The notes below the pieces were generated by a model, which was not told where the DNA came from, did not search any database, and saw only the letters and a program-made list of their open reading frames with translations. Below, piece after piece: positions 16,288 through 24,853 of a DNA stretch of 35,112 nucleotides (position 1 is the first letter of the stretch; the number at the start of each line of letters is the position of its first letter). The stretch comes from Candidatus Pullilachnospira intestinigallinarum (GTDB lineage: Bacteria; Bacillota; Clostridia; Lachnospirales; Lachnospiraceae). The translations under genes were made by a program, and so were the position numbers. Location of the stretch: the NCBI GenBank assembly GCA_018711275.1, contig DVIN01000058.1, forward strand, positions 1-35,112. Direction: 5' to 3'.

Positions 16288-16303
16288 TATGAATAAAAAT
16301 CCA
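16288..16303 (+). promoter_or_regulatory. ArgR-like box in the argG leader
   Basis: TATGAATAAAAATCCA closely matches the Firmicute ARG box (CATGAATAAAAATKCA), differing at two positions. It lies just before the argG ribosome binding site. Together with the box at 16067-16080 it gives two sites about 220 bases apart, compatible with repressor looping. Confidence 0.6.
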
Positions 16304-16319
16304 ACAGGAGGACAGAATC

Positions 16320-17552
16320 ATGAAAGAAAAAGTAATCTTAGCCTATTCCGGAGGACTGGACACCACCGCTCTGATTCCCTGGCTGAAGGAAAATTTTGAT
16401 TATGAAGTTATCTGCTGCTGCGTAGACTGCGGACAGGGCGCGGAGCTGGAGGGACTGGATGAGCGGGCAAAGCTCTCCGGCGCTTCCAAACTGTATATTG
16501 AGAATGTAGTGGATGAATTCTGTGATGACTACATTATGCCCTGCGTGCAGGCCGGAGCCGTTTATGAACACAAATATCTGCTGGGAACCTCCATGGCCCG
16601 CCCCGTGATCGCCAAAAAGCTGGTGGAAATCGCCCGCAAGGAAGGCGCTTCCGCCATCTGCCATGGAGCCACCGGAAAAGGAAATGACCAGATCCGCTTC
16701 GAGCTGGGAATCACTGCGCTGGCCCCCGATCTGAAAATCATTGCTCCCTGGCGAATGACAGATGTATGGACCATGCAGTCCAGGGAAGATGAGATTGCCT
16801 TCTGCCAGCAGCACGGCATCAACCTTCCTTTTGATGCCAGCCACAGTTACAGCCGTGACCGGAACCTGTGGCACATCAGCCATGAAGGACTGGAGCTGGA
16901 AGATCCCGCCAACGAACCCAACTATGACGATCTTCTGGTGCTGGGCGTAACGCCGGAGAAAGCCCCGGACAAGCCGGAGTATGTGACCATGACTTTCGAG
17001 GGCGGGATTCCCAAAACCCTGAATGGAAAGGCCATGAAGGTTTCTGAAATCATCACCCAGCTGAATGCCCTGGGCGGAAAGCACGGCATCGGTATCATCG
17101 ATATTGTGGAGAACCGTGTGGTGGGTATGAAGTCCCGCGGTGTTTATGAGACTCCGGGAGGAACCATCCTGATGGAAGCACATCAGCAGCTGGAGGAGCT
17201 GGTTCTGGACCGTGATACCATGGAAGCCAAAAAGAAGCTGGGCAGCCAGTTTGCCCAGGTGGTATATGAAGGAAAATGGTTCACGCCTCTTCGGGAGGCC
17301 ATTCAGGCTTTCGTGGAATCCACCCAGAAATGTGTGACCGGGGAAGTGAAGTTCAAACTTTACAAAGGCAACATCATCAAAGCCGGAACCACCTCTCCCT
17401 ACAGCCTGTACAACGAATCTCTGGCGTCCTTTACCACCGGCGATCTTTATGACCATCATGATGCCAGCGGCTTCATCACCCTCTTCGGACTTCCGCTGAA
17501 GGTGCGCGCCATGATGATGGCTGAAGCAAAAAACAACGATAAAAATCAGTAA
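16320..17552 (+). CDS. argG: Argininosuccinate synthase
   Basis: A 410-residue ATP-dependent ligase joining citrulline and aspartate to give argininosuccinate. The PP-loop [15 protein letters not shown] is at residues 9-23, with [31 protein letters not shown], and [15 protein letters not shown] (the citrulline/aspartate site) following. [15 protein letters not shown] and ETPGGTIL are further signatures. Length is normal. AGGAGG precedes the ATG. The gene stands alone: a terminator follows at once, and argH, its usual partner, is absent from the window. Confidence 0.97.
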   Translation: MKEKVILAYSGGLDTTALIPWLKENFDYEVICCCVDCGQGAELEGLDERAKLSGASKLYIENVVDEFCDDYIMPCVQAGAVYEHKYLLGTSMARPVIAKKLVEIARKEGASAICHGATGKGNDQIRFELGITALAPDLKIIAPWRMTDVWTMQSREDEIAFCQQHGINLPFDASHSYSRDRNLWHISHEGLELEDPANEPNYDDLLVLGVTPEKAPDKPEYVTMTFEGGIPKTLNGKAMKVSEIITQLNALGGKHGIGIIDIVENRVVGMKSRGVYETPGGTILMEAHQQLEELVLDRDTMEAKKKLGSQFAQVVYEGKWFTPLREAIQAFVESTQKCVTGEVKFKLYKGNIIKAGTTSPYSLYNESLASFTTGDLYDHHDASGFITLFGLPLKVRAMMMAEAKNNDKNQ

Positions 17553-17561
17553 TTCCTTCCT

Positions 17562-17603
17562 CCGGGGACTGCGACGGCGACAGCCGGCAGTCCCCGGTTT
17601 TTT
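17562..17603 (+). terminator. Rho-independent terminator after argG
   Basis: CCGGGGACTGC (17562-17572) pairs perfectly with GCAGTCCCCGG (17587-17597), followed by six T. It starts nine bases after the argG stop. Confidence 0.92.
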
Positions 17604-17624
17604 CTTCCTTTTTCCGAAATAGGA

Positions 17625-17653
17625 TTGTATTTCTTTTGTAACAAATGTATAAT
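17625..17653 (+). promoter_or_regulatory. Promoter of the dual-amidase gene
   Basis: TTGTAT at 17625-17630 and TATAAT at 17648-17653 with a 17-base spacer. Confidence 0.7.
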
Positions 17654-17705
17654 ACTTTTAGCTGTTTGGCAGCCATAAAAGGCTTCACCATGAAAAGGGG
17701 GTAAC

Positions 17706-20700
17706 ATGAAAAAACTACATAAGCAATTTGCGGCTCTGTTTCTGGCGGCCGTTCTTCTGCTCACCGGCATGATTCCCGCGCAGGCAGAGGAAGATTCCAC
17801 ACAGGAACCGGTTGTTTCGGAGGTTTCCGATCCACAGCAGACGGACACGGAAGCCGATCTTCCTTCGGATTTCTCTCCGGAGACAGAAACGATACCGGCG
17901 GAAGAGGACGCGGCGCAGGAGAATACGTCTGCCATTTCCCAGGATGAGGGAAGTGAAACAGAAACGCCGGGCACGCTGGATGTGGAATTTCTCTATTCCG
18001 AGCTTTCGGAGGACGGGACCACTCAGGGCGTTATCGTAAAGCTTGATACGGATCAACCGCTGGAGAAAGCGGTTCTGAACTGGCAGGACGCAGACGGAAC
18101 TTCCAGCACAGAGGCGTCCCAGCTGATCGAAAACTACGCATCCTTCTTTCTTCCCTCCTCGGACAGCCTGACCTATCTGTCTGTGGATTCGGTGGCGGAA
18201 GGAAGTGCCTATACCACGGATCTTTCTCCGCTCAGGGAAGGGACGACGCTGGATTATCAGCAGCTGGCCGAAGAGGAGGCCGACGGGGAATCGGAAGTTT
18301 CTGAAGAGGACATGGAGGATGCGCTGGAGAATGTCATCACGGTTTCTCCGGATGAGGAGATTACCGGAGAAGAGGTGGCGGCAGCAGTCACCGATACAGC
18401 CGCTCCCATGAGCATCTCCCCGCGCTCCGGGAATACCACAAAGGTGATCGTGCTGGATCCGGGTCACGGAAGGGCCGGCAGCGGAACTTCCCGGGACTGG
18501 GGCGACTTTGTTCTGGATGAGGCAGTGATCAATTTTAAAATCTCCCAGTACACAAAAGAAGCACTGGAAGAAAACTACAGTAATCTTGAGGTTTATCTCA
18601 CCAAAACCACACAGAATGAAAACCCTTCCATTTCGGAACGGGTAAATTTTGCGGCGGAAAAGAATGCGGATATTCTGGTAAGCCAGCATGTAAACGCCAC
18701 CACTGAAACCGTCACCACCGCGCACGGTGTGTTGGCCATGGTTCCCCGGGTGGACAGCAACCATTCCTACCATGCGCAGACCGCCCAGGAAGCGCAGAAA
18801 CTGGCCAGAGATATTCTGGATGAACTGGCGGCTCTGGGATTTAACGACATGGGATTCCAGATGCCGATGTCTCAGACGGGAGACACCTATGAGGACGGTT
18901 CTCTGGCGGATTATTACGGAATCGTCCGCTACAGCCGGAAGGCCAACATTCCCGGAGTTATTATTGAACACGGTTTTGTCAACAACCGGGAGGATGCTCT
19001 GAAGCTGAAAAACGAAAATATGTTAAAGCAGATTGGTGAAGCAGACGCAAAGGGCATCGCAGCATATCTGGGACTTTCCTCAGGCTCTTCCGGGACAACA
19101 AACACGCCGGCTCCGACTCCTACGGTCACTCCGGCTCCCACCGTGACACCTGCTCCGACTCCGGCTCCCACCGGTTATACCGGATGGAAACAATCCGGCC
19201 AAAACTGGTATTATTACCGTAATGGAGAGAAGAGCACCGGATGGCAGCAGGTAAACGGCGCATGGTATTACATGAACAGTTCCGGCGTTATGCTTACCGG
19301 ATGGCAGCAGATCGGCGGTACTTGGTATTACATGAATAACTCCGGCGCTATGCTCACCGGATGGCAGTTGATCGGCGGCAGCTGGTATTACATGGACGGC
19401 TCCGGTCACATGCTCACCGGATGGCAGCGAATCGGCGGCAGCTGGTACTACATGGACGGCTCCGGTCATATGCTCACCGGGTGGCAGCGAATCAATGGTA
19501 CCTGGTATTACATGGACGGCTCCGGTCATATGCTCACCGGATGGCAGCGAATCAGCGGCACCTGGTACTACATGAACGGCTCCGGCGCCATGCTCACCGG
19601 GTGGCAGTTCATCAACGGCGCATGGTATTACATGAATAACTCCGGCGCCATGCTCACCGGATGGCAGCTCATCAAGGGGACCTGGTACTATATGAACGCC
19701 TCCGGCGCCATGCTCACCGGATGGCAGTTCATCAACAGCGCATGGTATTATATGAACGCCTCCGGCGCCATGCTCACCGGGTGGCAGCAGATTGGCGGCT
19801 CCTGGTACTATATGAACAGCTCCGGCGCCATGCTCACCGGATGGCAGCTCATCGGCGGTATCTGGTACTACATGAACGGCTCCGGACATATGCTCTCCGG
19901 ATGGCAGCTCATCGGCGGTATCTGGTATTACATGGACGGCTCCGGTCACATGCTCACCGGATGGCAGTTCATCGGCGGCAGCTGGTACTATATGGACGGC
20001 TCCGGACATATGCTCTCCGGATGGCAGCGGATCAACGGTACCTGGTATTATATGGATGGTTCCGGCCGTATGGCCTCCAATACCTGGGTGGGCGGTTACT
20101 ATGTAAATGGCAGCGGTGCCTGGGTGCAGACTTCCGGTAATTCCGGAAGTTCTGCTTCCGGCATCATGATTGCCATCGATGCCGGACATCAGCGCCGGGG
20201 GGACAGTTCCACCGAGCCGCTGGGTCCCGGTTCCACAGTAAAGAAGGCCAAAGTAGCCACCGGCACCTATGGAAGATGGTCCGGTCTGAACGAATATGAG
20301 CTGACGCTGCAGGTATCTCAGAAACTGGAGGCCGAGCTTCTCGCCCGGGGCTACCAGGTTTACATGGTCCGGGATTCCCACGATGTCAATATCAGCAATG
20401 CGCAGAGGGCGAAAAACGCAGCCAATGCCGGCGCGGATATTCTCGTCCGGATTCACGCCAATGGAGACAACAATTCCTCCGTATACGGGGCACTCACCAT
20501 GGCGCCTTCCAACTCCAATACGTTCCTTTCCAGTTCACTGATTGCTTCCAGTCAGAATCTCTCCCAGAAAATAGTCGACAGTCTCTGTGCATCCACCGGG
20601 ACCAAAAACCGGGGAGTCATGACCACAGACACCATGAGCGGGATCAACTGGAGTACTATCCCGGTTACCATCGTGGAAATGGGCTTTATGACCAATCAGA

Positions 20701-20786
20701 CAGAAGATCTGAATATGGCCACCGATTCCTATCAGCAGAAAATTGCCAGGGGAATTGCTGATGGCATTGATCAGTATTATTCATAA
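17706..20786 (+). CDS. Secreted N-acetylmuramoyl-L-alanine amidase with two Amidase_3 domains and a central cell-wall-binding repeat array
   Basis: A 1026-residue secreted protein. Domains in order: signal peptide (1-27, ending AQA); a long acidic, Ser/Thr/Glu-rich region (28-240); Amidase_3 domain 1 (about 246-457); a Pro/Thr linker; about 16 choline/glucan-binding-type repeats (about 490-800), of which 14 are near-identical 20-residue units (511-790); and Amidase_3 domain 2 (about 820-1026). These zinc enzymes cut the bond between muramic acid and the stem peptide. Domain 1 keeps DPGHG, an early acidic DEAVINF, SQHVNA and IIEHGF; domain 2 keeps DAGH, NEYELT, RIHANG and IVEMGF, so both look active. 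The TGWQ...WYYM repeats usually anchor proteins to choline-bearing teichoic acid or other wall polymers. A role in cell separation or autolysis is likely but not provable here. Confidence 0.93.
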   Translation: MKKLHKQFAALFLAAVLLLTGMIPAQAEEDSTQEPVVSEVSDPQQTDTEADLPSDFSPETETIPAEEDAAQENTSAISQDEGSETETPGTLDVEFLYSELSEDGTTQGVIVKLDTDQPLEKAVLNWQDADGTSSTEASQLIENYASFFLPSSDSLTYLSVDSVAEGSAYTTDLSPLREGTTLDYQQLAEEEADGESEVSEEDMEDALENVITVSPDEEITGEEVAAAVTDTAAPMSISPRSGNTTKVIVLDPGHGRAGSGTSRDWGDFVLDEAVINFKISQYTKEALEENYSNLEVYLTKTTQNENPSISERVNFAAEKNADILVSQHVNATTETVTTAHGVLAMVPRVDSNHSYHAQTAQEAQKLARDILDELAALGFNDMGFQMPMSQTGDTYEDGSLADYYGIVRYSRKANIPGVIIEHGFVNNREDALKLKNENMLKQIGEADAKGIAAYLGLSSGSSGTTNTPAPTPTVTPAPTVTPAPTPAPTGYTGWKQSGQNWYYYRNGEKSTGWQQVNGAWYYMNSSGVMLTGWQQIGGTWYYMNNSGAMLTGWQLIGGSWYYMDGSGHMLTGWQRIGGSWYYMDGSGHMLTGWQRINGTWYYMDGSGHMLTGWQRISGTWYYMNGSGAMLTGWQFINGAWYYMNNSGAMLTGWQLIKGTWYYMNASGAMLTGWQFINSAWYYMNASGAMLTGWQQIGGSWYYMNSSGAMLTGWQLIGGIWYYMNGSGHMLSGWQLIGGIWYYMDGSGHMLTGWQFIGGSWYYMDGSGHMLSGWQRINGTWYYMDGSGRMASNTWVGGYYVNGSGAWVQTSGNSGSSASGIMIAIDAGHQRRGDSSTEPLGPGSTVKKAKVATGTYGRWSGLNEYELTLQVSQKLEAELLARGYQVYMVRDSHDVNISNAQRAKNAANAGADILVRIHANGDNNSSVYGALTMAPSNSNTFLSSSLIASSQNLSQKIVDSLCASTGTKNRGVMTTDTMSGINWSTIPVTIVEMGFMTNQTEDLNMATDSYQQKIARGIADGIDQYYS
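19236..20075 (+). repeat. Tandem array of fourteen 60-bp repeats
   Basis: Fourteen in-frame 60-bp units, each encoding TGWQxIxGxWYYMxxSGxML. Units differ mainly at variable positions (Q/L/R/F after GWQ; A/T/S/I before WYY; N/D after YYM; A/H before ML). Several adjacent units are almost identical at DNA level, as expected of expansion and contraction by slippage or recombination. Degenerate units flank the array on both sides. Confidence 0.95.
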
Positions 20787-20858
20787 AAAAGCTGCTGTAA
20801 GACAGAAACGCAGATATCAGCCGATATCCTGTTTCCGCTCTTACAGCAGCTTTTCTTC
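20785..20858. terminator. Long bidirectional terminator hairpin
   Basis: AAAAGCTGCTGTAAGA (20787-20802) pairs perfectly with TCTTACAGCAGCTTTT (20839-20854). The loop holds two further pairings, GAAAC/GTTTC and GATATC/GATATC. T-rich ends on both strands suit termination of the amidase and of the convergent nrdD. Confidence 0.85.
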
Positions 20859-20876
20859 TTTGTTCACTGACTCTTT

Positions 20877-23261
20877 CTACCCCTGCAGTACCATCTTTTC
20901 ATCCATATATCGCCGGATGTTGGAGGCATTGACATATTTTTTCAGCTGTCCGTTTTTAACTGTCACCAGCGTGGGAGCCTGCATAATTCCGTATTTTGCC
21001 ACCAGTTCCAGATTGCTTTCCGCATCCACCGCTGTGTACTGTTCACCCTGAAGAATCTCTTTGGCGATTCTGCAGTTGGGACAGTCGGCAGTGGTAAACA
21101 GATATGTCCCATCCGTCTCTCTTTCCGCTTCCTCCTGCTGTTCCTTCCGTCCGTCGGTCCGCTCCTGCGTCCGTTTTCCCGGAGCAGACGAATGAAGGAT
21201 ATCATATACGGTCCTGTTTTTGTATTCCTGGGTCTTTCCATCATTCCAGTTCTGCACCGGACGGTAATATCCGGTAATCCGGCTGTAAACCTCCGCCTTC
21301 TTTCCGCAGGTGGGACAGGTAAAATGCTCTCCCGCGATATAACCGTGATCTCTGCATACAGAATAGGTGGGCGACAGGGTATAGTAAGGCAGCCGGTAAT
21401 TTTCCGCGATCTTTCGTACCAGCGCCGCGGCAGCTTTCCAATCCGGAAGCTTTTCTCCCAGAAACGCGTGAAAGACTGTGCCGGAAGTATACAGGGTCTG
21501 GAGCTCGTCCTGGATATCCAGCGCGTCAAAGATATCGGAGGTATAGTCCACCGGCAGATGCGAGCTGTTGGTGTAGTAGGGCGTATCCCCCTCCCCTCCT
21601 GCAGTGCGGATATCCGGCCACCGCTTCCGGTCATGTTTTGCCAGTCGGTAAGCAGTGGATTCCGCCGGTGTCGCCTCCAGATTAAACAGTTCCCCATACT
21701 CCTCCTGATAATCCGACAGCCGCTCTCTCATATGGTTCAGCACCTTTTTGGTGAATTCCTGTGTTCTGGGATCTGTCAGATCCACGCCGATCCAGCGGGC
21801 GTTCAGCCCCGCCTCATTCATTCCCACCAGACCGATGGTGGAAAAATGATTGTCAAAGCTTCCCAGATACCTGCGGGTATAGGGATACAGCCCCTCATTC
21901 AGCAGCTTGGTAATCACCTCCCGTTTGGTGTGAAGGGAACGGGCCGACACATCCATCAGATGATCCAGACGTTCAAAGAATTCCTTCTCATCCCGTGACA
22001 GATAAGCAATTCTCGGCATATTGATGGTCACCACTCCCACCGAGCCGGTACTTTCTCCGGAACCGAAATATCCTCCCGTCTTTTTCCTCAGTTCCCTTAA
22101 ATCCAGCCGCAGGCGACAGCACATACTTCTCACATCGCTGGGCTTCATGTCACTGTTAATGTAATTGGAAAAATACGGCGTGCCGTATTTGGAGGTCATC
22201 TCAAACAGCAGCCGGTTGTTGGGCGTATCGGACCAGTCAAAATCCCCGGTAATAGAATAGGTGGGAATCGGATACTGAAATCCCCGGCCATTGGCATCCC
22301 CTTCGATCATCGTCTCAATAAATGCCCGGTTGACCATATCCATCTCTTCTTTGCAGTCCTTATACCTGAAATCCATCTCGCGGCCTCCCACGATGGCCGG
22401 CAGCTCCGCCAGATCCTCCGGCACCGTCCAGTCCAGCGTGATATTGGAAAACGGCGCCTGGGTTCCCCAGCGGCTGGGGGTATTGACCCCGTAAATAAAG
22501 GACTCAATACATTTTTTCACCTCCGGATAAGACAGATGATCCGCCTTCACAAAGGGCGCCAGGTAGGTGTCAAAAGAAGAAAATGCCTGAGCCCCCGCCC
22601 ATTCATTCTGCATAATCCCCAGAAAATTCACCATCTGATTACACAGCACACTCAGATGCTTTGCCGGAGCGGAGGTAATCTTTCCTTCAATACCTCCCAG
22701 ACCTTCCTGAATCAGCTGCTTCAGGGACCATCCCGCACAGTATCCGGTAAGCATGGACAAATCGTGAATATGAATATCCGCGTTTCTGTGCGCGTCCGCA
22801 ATCTCTTTGTCATAGATCTCGGAAAGCCAGTAATTGGCCGTCACCGCCCCGGAATTACTGAGAATCAGTCCTCCCACGGAATAGGTAACTGTAGAGTTCT
22901 CCTTGACTCTCCAGTCCTCCACTTTCACATAACTGTTGACAATCTCTTTATAATCCAAAATCGTGGACTTCATGTTCCGGATCTTCTCTCTCTGCCGGCG
23001 GTAAAGGATATAGGCCTTGGCCACCTCCGCATATCCGCACTGACTCAGCACAGTCTCCACACTGTCCTGAATATCCTCCACAGAGATCTTTCCCTCCGAA
23101 ATTTTCCCCTGAAAATCCGCCGTCACCCGCAGTCCCATCATATCCAGCATATCCTGACTGTACTGGAATCCGGTGGCGCAGAACGCTTTTCTCAGCGCTT
23201 CCGTAATCTTCCCGATCTGAAACCCGGCTATCTCCCCATCTCTTTTTACTACCTGAAACAT
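20877..23261 (-). CDS. nrdD: Anaerobic (class III) ribonucleoside-triphosphate reductase fused to a C-terminal redoxin domain
   Basis: A 794-residue glycyl-radical enzyme reducing ribonucleotides to deoxyribonucleotides without oxygen. Domains: ATP-cone at about 1-90 (VVKRDGEIAGFQIGKITEAL), the catalytic barrel with SMCCRLRLDL (active-site cysteine) and TGSVGVVTINMPRI, then a zinc-type segment with CRDHGY and CPTCG, and the radical glycine near G664 in SRITGYYRPVQNW. After a charged linker (about 691-715) comes a thioredoxin/glutaredoxin-like domain (716-794) with C727-P-N-C730 and a cis-Pro-type QAPT. Such fusions suggest a thiol-reducing NrdD rather than the formate-dependent type. The start is MFQVVKRDG (ATG at 23261, AAAGGA upstream); the frame continues to 23492 but crosses the promoter. 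The activase gene nrdG is not in the window. Confidence 0.93.
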   Translation of the reverse strand: MFQVVKRDGEIAGFQIGKITEALRKAFCATGFQYSQDMLDMMGLRVTADFQGKISEGKISVEDIQDSVETVLSQCGYAEVAKAYILYRRQREKIRNMKSTILDYKEIVNSYVKVEDWRVKENSTVTYSVGGLILSNSGAVTANYWLSEIYDKEIADAHRNADIHIHDLSMLTGYCAGWSLKQLIQEGLGGIEGKITSAPAKHLSVLCNQMVNFLGIMQNEWAGAQAFSSFDTYLAPFVKADHLSYPEVKKCIESFIYGVNTPSRWGTQAPFSNITLDWTVPEDLAELPAIVGGREMDFRYKDCKEEMDMVNRAFIETMIEGDANGRGFQYPIPTYSITGDFDWSDTPNNRLLFEMTSKYGTPYFSNYINSDMKPSDVRSMCCRLRLDLRELRKKTGGYFGSGESTGSVGVVTINMPRIAYLSRDEKEFFERLDHLMDVSARSLHTKREVITKLLNEGLYPYTRRYLGSFDNHFSTIGLVGMNEAGLNARWIGVDLTDPRTQEFTKKVLNHMRERLSDYQEEYGELFNLEATPAESTAYRLAKHDRKRWPDIRTAGGEGDTPYYTNSSHLPVDYTSDIFDALDIQDELQTLYTSGTVFHAFLGEKLPDWKAAAALVRKIAENYRLPYYTLSPTYSVCRDHGYIAGEHFTCPTCGKKAEVYSRITGYYRPVQNWNDGKTQEYKNRTVYDILHSSAPGKRTQERTDGRKEQQEEAERETDGTYLFTTADCPNCRIAKEILQGEQYTAVDAESNLELVAKYGIMQAPTLVTVKNGQLKKYVNASNIRRYMDEKMVLQG

Positions 23262-23424
23262 ACCTTCTGGTCCTTTCCTTTCACAGCTTCTGTCCATGGC
23301 CCGGCGCCTTTCACTTTCAAAGCCGCCGGTCCCCCCTTTGCAACAATTCTTCCGGCCGTTTTCTGTCCCCAAAACCGTCTCTGTATATCGAGACCACCGG
23401 ATAATTTTCACGGCCTGTATGTCT

Positions 23425-23453
23425 ATACTATCAAAAGGAAAGAGCGTTGTCAA
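23425..23453 (-). promoter_or_regulatory. Promoter of nrdD
   Basis: Minus-strand TTGACA (23453-23448) and TAGTAT (23430-23425) with a 17-base spacer. The leader before the start codon is about 155 bases. Confidence 0.75.
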
Positions 23454-23459
23454 CGCAAA

Positions 23460-23506
23460 ACACCATATCTGGTATTTGCATTTATTTTTCATACCAGATA
23501 TGGTAT
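23460..23506 (-). promoter_or_regulatory. Paired NrdR boxes upstream of nrdD
   Basis: Two 16-bp sites, ACACCATATCTGGTAT (23460-23475) and ATACCAGATATGGTAT (23491-23506), sit just upstream of the -35 element. They are reverse complements over 14 bp, each resembles the NrdR box (acaCwAtATnTwGtgt), and their centres are 31 bp apart, three helical turns, the spacing typical of NrdR operators. NrdR represses ribonucleotide reductase genes when dATP/ATP is high. Confidence 0.8.
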
Positions 23507-23603
23507 ATTTCTTCTGTCAACCAGATTTGCCGCAAAATCCGGATTTTACAGTATTTTTCCGATATCAATGGGATTATTGTCAACCTGCCTCCGGGAAATC
23601 CTT

Positions 23604-24839
23604 TTATACCCTGGGATAGATCTCCGGGGGGACGTAGGCACTGATGGAAATTCCTTCCGGAAGGTATTCTTCCCTGGTAACTTCTCCGTACTGACGGATC
23701 AGCGCAATCTTTCCCGCCTGATCGTAAGGATACAGCCGTTCCAGATAGATCTGTCCTTCCCGCAGCAGTTCCTCCAGCACCTCCTTCAGCCGTTCCAGCC
23801 CTTCGCCGGACCGGGCAGAAATGCTAAGCACCCTGTCCGCCTGAAAATCCCGCAGCTGCTCTTCACTGTCACACTTATCCTGCTTATTAAACAGCGTAAT
23901 AATCTTTTTATTCTGCACGCCCAGCTGGCGCAGCGTGTCGTATACCACATGCATGTGTTCTTCCCGCTGAGGATTGGCTGCATCCACCACATGGAGGATA
24001 ATATCCGCATATCTGGCTTCCTCCAGCGTACTTTTGAACGCTTCGATCAGATGGTGGGGCAGTTTCCGGATAAATCCCACGGTATCCGTCAGAAGGATCT
24101 GCTGTTTTCCCGGCAGTTCCAGGATACGGGTGGTGGGATCCAGCGTGGCAAACAGCTTGTCCTCCTCCAGAACAGAAGCTCCCGTCAGTGTGTTCAGAAG
24201 GGTGGATTTTCCCGCATTGGTATATCCCACAATGGCCGCCACCTTGGTCCCGCTTTTATCCCGCTGGCTGCGGATCAGATCTCTGTGCTTCTGAACCTGT
24301 GCCAGTTCCTCTTTCAGCTGCCCGATCCGGTGGTGAATCAACCGCCGGTCCATTTCCAGTTTTTTCTCACCCGGTCCTCTGGTACCGATTCCGCCTCCCA
24401 GACGGGACAGCGACGCCCGCATACCCACAAGACGGGCCGCCCGGTATTTCAGCTGTGCCAGCTCCACCTGGATTTTTCCTTCACTGGTGGAAGCCCGGGA
24501 CGCAAAAATGTCCAGAATAACCATGGTGCGGTCCATAATTTTACACTCCAGTTCCTGTTCCAGATTATTCATCTGAGCAGGCGTCAGTTCGTCATCACAG
24601 ATCACTCCTGTGGCGTCCAGGTCGTAAATCAGCTCGCGAATCTCCTCCAGCTTTCCCTTTCCAAGATAAGTTGCCGGATGTACCGCCTCCCGATTCTGGA
24701 TCACGGCAGCCACAGCGTCTGCTCCCGCAGTCTCTGTCAGATCCCGCAGTTCCGCCAGAGACTGCCTGGTATCATCTCCGTCTTCTGTCTGCACTGCAGC
24801 CAGAATCACCCGCTCCATCTGTTCCCCAAACTCATACAT
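23604..24839 (-). CDS. hflX: GTPase HflX, ribosome-associated
   Basis: A 411-residue GTPase that splits or rescues stalled ribosomes in studied bacteria. The N-terminal HflX domain shows GKGKLEEI, CDDELTPAQMNNLE, and RTMVILDIFASRASTSEGKIQVELAQL, then SRLGGGIGTRGPGEKKLE. The G domain has G1 GYTNAGKST at 205-213, FATLDPTTR (G2), DTVGFI (G3), NKQD (G4) and SARSGEG (G5). The start has GGAGGG upstream. It follows the TPR lipoprotein by 14 bases and belongs to the glmM-TPR-hflX run. Confidence 0.95.
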   Translation of the reverse strand: MYEFGEQMERVILAAVQTEDGDDTRQSLAELRDLTETAGADAVAAVIQNREAVHPATYLGKGKLEEIRELIYDLDATGVICDDELTPAQMNNLEQELECKIMDRTMVILDIFASRASTSEGKIQVELAQLKYRAARLVGMRASLSRLGGGIGTRGPGEKKLEMDRRLIHHRIGQLKEELAQVQKHRDLIRSQRDKSGTKVAAIVGYTNAGKSTLLNTLTGASVLEEDKLFATLDPTTRILELPGKQQILLTDTVGFIRKLPHHLIEAFKSTLEEARYADIILHVVDAANPQREEHMHVVYDTLRQLGVQNKKIITLFNKQDKCDSEEQLRDFQADRVLSISARSGEGLERLKEVLEELLREGQIYLERLYPYDQAGKIALIRQYGEVTREEYLPEGISISAYVPPEIYPRV

Positions 24840-24853
24840 CCTTTTTCCCTCCG

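Noticed and set aside
16066..16296. 76-codon plus-strand frame before argG
   Set aside because: It overlaps the argG promoter and -10 element, has no ribosome binding site and encodes no recognisable protein; the region is a leader.
19080..20456. Long minus-strand reading frame of 458 codons opposite the amidase repeats
   Set aside because: It is a shadow of the 60-bp repeat array: its protein is a repetition of GEHGAGAVHVVP-like units set by the opposite strand, with no start signals.
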